Of a stretch of 6,645 nucleotides of DNA, positions 6,382-6,645 are shown in pieces. The DNA is from Helicobacter sp. (GTDB taxonomy: Bacteria > Campylobacterota > Campylobacteria > Campylobacterales > Helicobacteraceae): NCBI GenBank assembly GCA_029257755.1, contig JARIAP010000038.1, forward strand, positions 1 through 6,645, written 5' to 3'. Under the pieces are notes generated by a model that saw only the letters and a program-made list of their open reading frames with translations, made no database searches and had not been told where the DNA came from. How positions within the stretch are numbered: position 1 is the first letter of the stretch; each line of letters begins with the position of its first letter. A program made the translations under genes and the position numbers.

Positions 6382-6473
6382 AAAAAACACAACAATTAAC
6401 TAGATAATACCCAAAAATTTATAAGTCTTATTGTTGTTTGCTTATGATGCTTATCTAACTTATGTTGTGTTTT
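6382..6473 (-). terminator. Probable terminator of the chemotaxis receptor gene
   Basis: On the minus strand AAAACACAACA (6473-6463), overlapping the stop codon, pairs perfectly over 11 bp with TGTTGTGTTTT (6394-6384), and TAGATAA (6457-6451) with TTATCTA (6407-6401) adds 7 bp after a bulge. The descending arm runs directly into a run of six T (6387-6382), as in an intrinsic terminator, although the stem is A+T-rich and the loop is about 43 nt. A competing shorter pairing uses ACAACAAT (6437-6430) with ATTGTTGT (6396-6389). Confidence 0.5.
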
Positions 6474-6645
6474 AAAACTTTTTGCTTTTAACATCATCTA
6501 AAATTTTTGTTGCAATAGAATCTACTGCTACACTTACTTCTTGGGAACGAGTAGCAATTGCTACATTTTGTTGTGTAACAGATTCTAATTGCGATACTGC
6601 TTCATTTATTTGGCTAATGCCTTGTGTTTGCTCTTTTATAGATTC
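6472..6645 (-). CDS. Methyl-accepting chemotaxis protein, C-terminal end (cut by window edge)
   Basis: Fifty-seven codons and a TAA stop enter from the right edge. The residues include EQTQGISQINEAVSQLE and QQNVAIATRSQEVSVAVDSIA, the typical end of the descending helix of an MCP signalling domain. That helix is part of the cytoplasmic four-helix coiled-coil that contacts CheA and CheW nearer its tip, outside this window. The Glu/Gln-rich positions are of the kind that are methylated in other bacteria, though this cannot be assigned from the fragment. The protein ends KSKKF, with no NWETF-like CheR/CheB tether. The sensor type cannot be inferred because the N-terminal part is missing. It is transcribed toward cysS. 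Signalling domains of paralogous receptors are near identical within a genome, so the fragment cannot be matched to a particular receptor. Confidence 0.92.
   Translation of the reverse strand, partial: ESIKEQTQGISQINEAVSQLESVTQQNVAIATRSQEVSVAVDSIATKILDDVKSKKF

Larger units (their letters stand above)
6096..6471. other. 376-bp non-coding region between converging genes
   Basis: No credible open frame is present on either strand: stops are frequent and there is no start with a ribosome site. The left half (6096-6270) is simple A+T-rich sequence with one TTGACA-type promoter candidate. The right half (6274-6473) is a nearly continuous series of inverted repeats: 6274-6294, a 10-bp palindrome TTTAGCTAAA at 6296-6305, TTATAA-TT-TTATAA at 6314-6327, 6335-6380 and 6384-6473. 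The position between a plus-strand and a minus-strand gene fits a zone of transcription termination for both. Confidence 0.7.

Noticed and set aside
6440..6455. Short direct repeat GCTTAT spaced by a few bases
   Set aside because: Two copies of a hexamer without flanking structure; no sign of a CRISPR or other array.
6096..6471. Decayed remains of a vacA-like gene after cysS
   Set aside because: Six frames show only short fragments with no recognisable protein similarity, so no remnant can be supported by eye.

Overview
The window is about three-quarters A+T. It carries the gene pair murJ-cysS preceded by a divergent DUF342/FapA-like gene, an arrangement I recognise from Helicobacter. Protein wording (the MurJ N-terminal arginine motifs, the HLGHAR motif of CysS, the C-terminal WEK of CysS) also points to Helicobacter or a close relative in the Campylobacterota. 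It does not look like H. pylori itself: the vacA gene that follows cysS there is absent, and both MurJ and CysS carry extra segments compared with the H. pylori proteins as I remember them. Everything here is read by eye, and no database was consulted.

Layout. Positions 1-115 (minus): the first 38 codons of an unidentified, probably membrane-associated protein that runs off the left edge. 143-952 (minus): a ZnuA/TroA-type periplasmic metal-binding protein with a signal peptide and an altered first metal ligand. 972-2813 (minus): a DUF342/FapA-like protein with a central beta-helix and a helical C-terminal part. These three genes lie head to tail with short gaps and are probably one transcription unit starting in the 138-bp divergent region 2814-2951. 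That region holds a 12-bp inverted repeat and candidate -10 boxes for both directions. 2952-4583 (plus): murJ, the lipid II flippase. 4602-6095 (plus): cysS, cysteinyl-tRNA synthetase, 18 bp behind murJ with a strong ribosome binding site. 6096-6471: a non-coding stretch between converging genes, rich in dyad symmetry. 6472-6645 (minus): the last 57 codons of a methyl-accepting chemotaxis protein that enters from the right edge.

Functionally, murJ and cysS are housekeeping genes for cell-wall precursor export and translation. The minus-strand unit couples a protein of uncertain, possibly flagellum- or envelope-related role to a metal-uptake binding protein, with no ZnuB or ZnuC partner visible. 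I found no CRISPR array, tRNA, rRNA, insertion sequence or convincing new system. The most unusual signals are the His-to-Glu change in the metal-binding site, the frequent heptamer AGATTCT/AGAATCT (14 copies), and the chain of hairpins between cysS and the chemotaxis gene.
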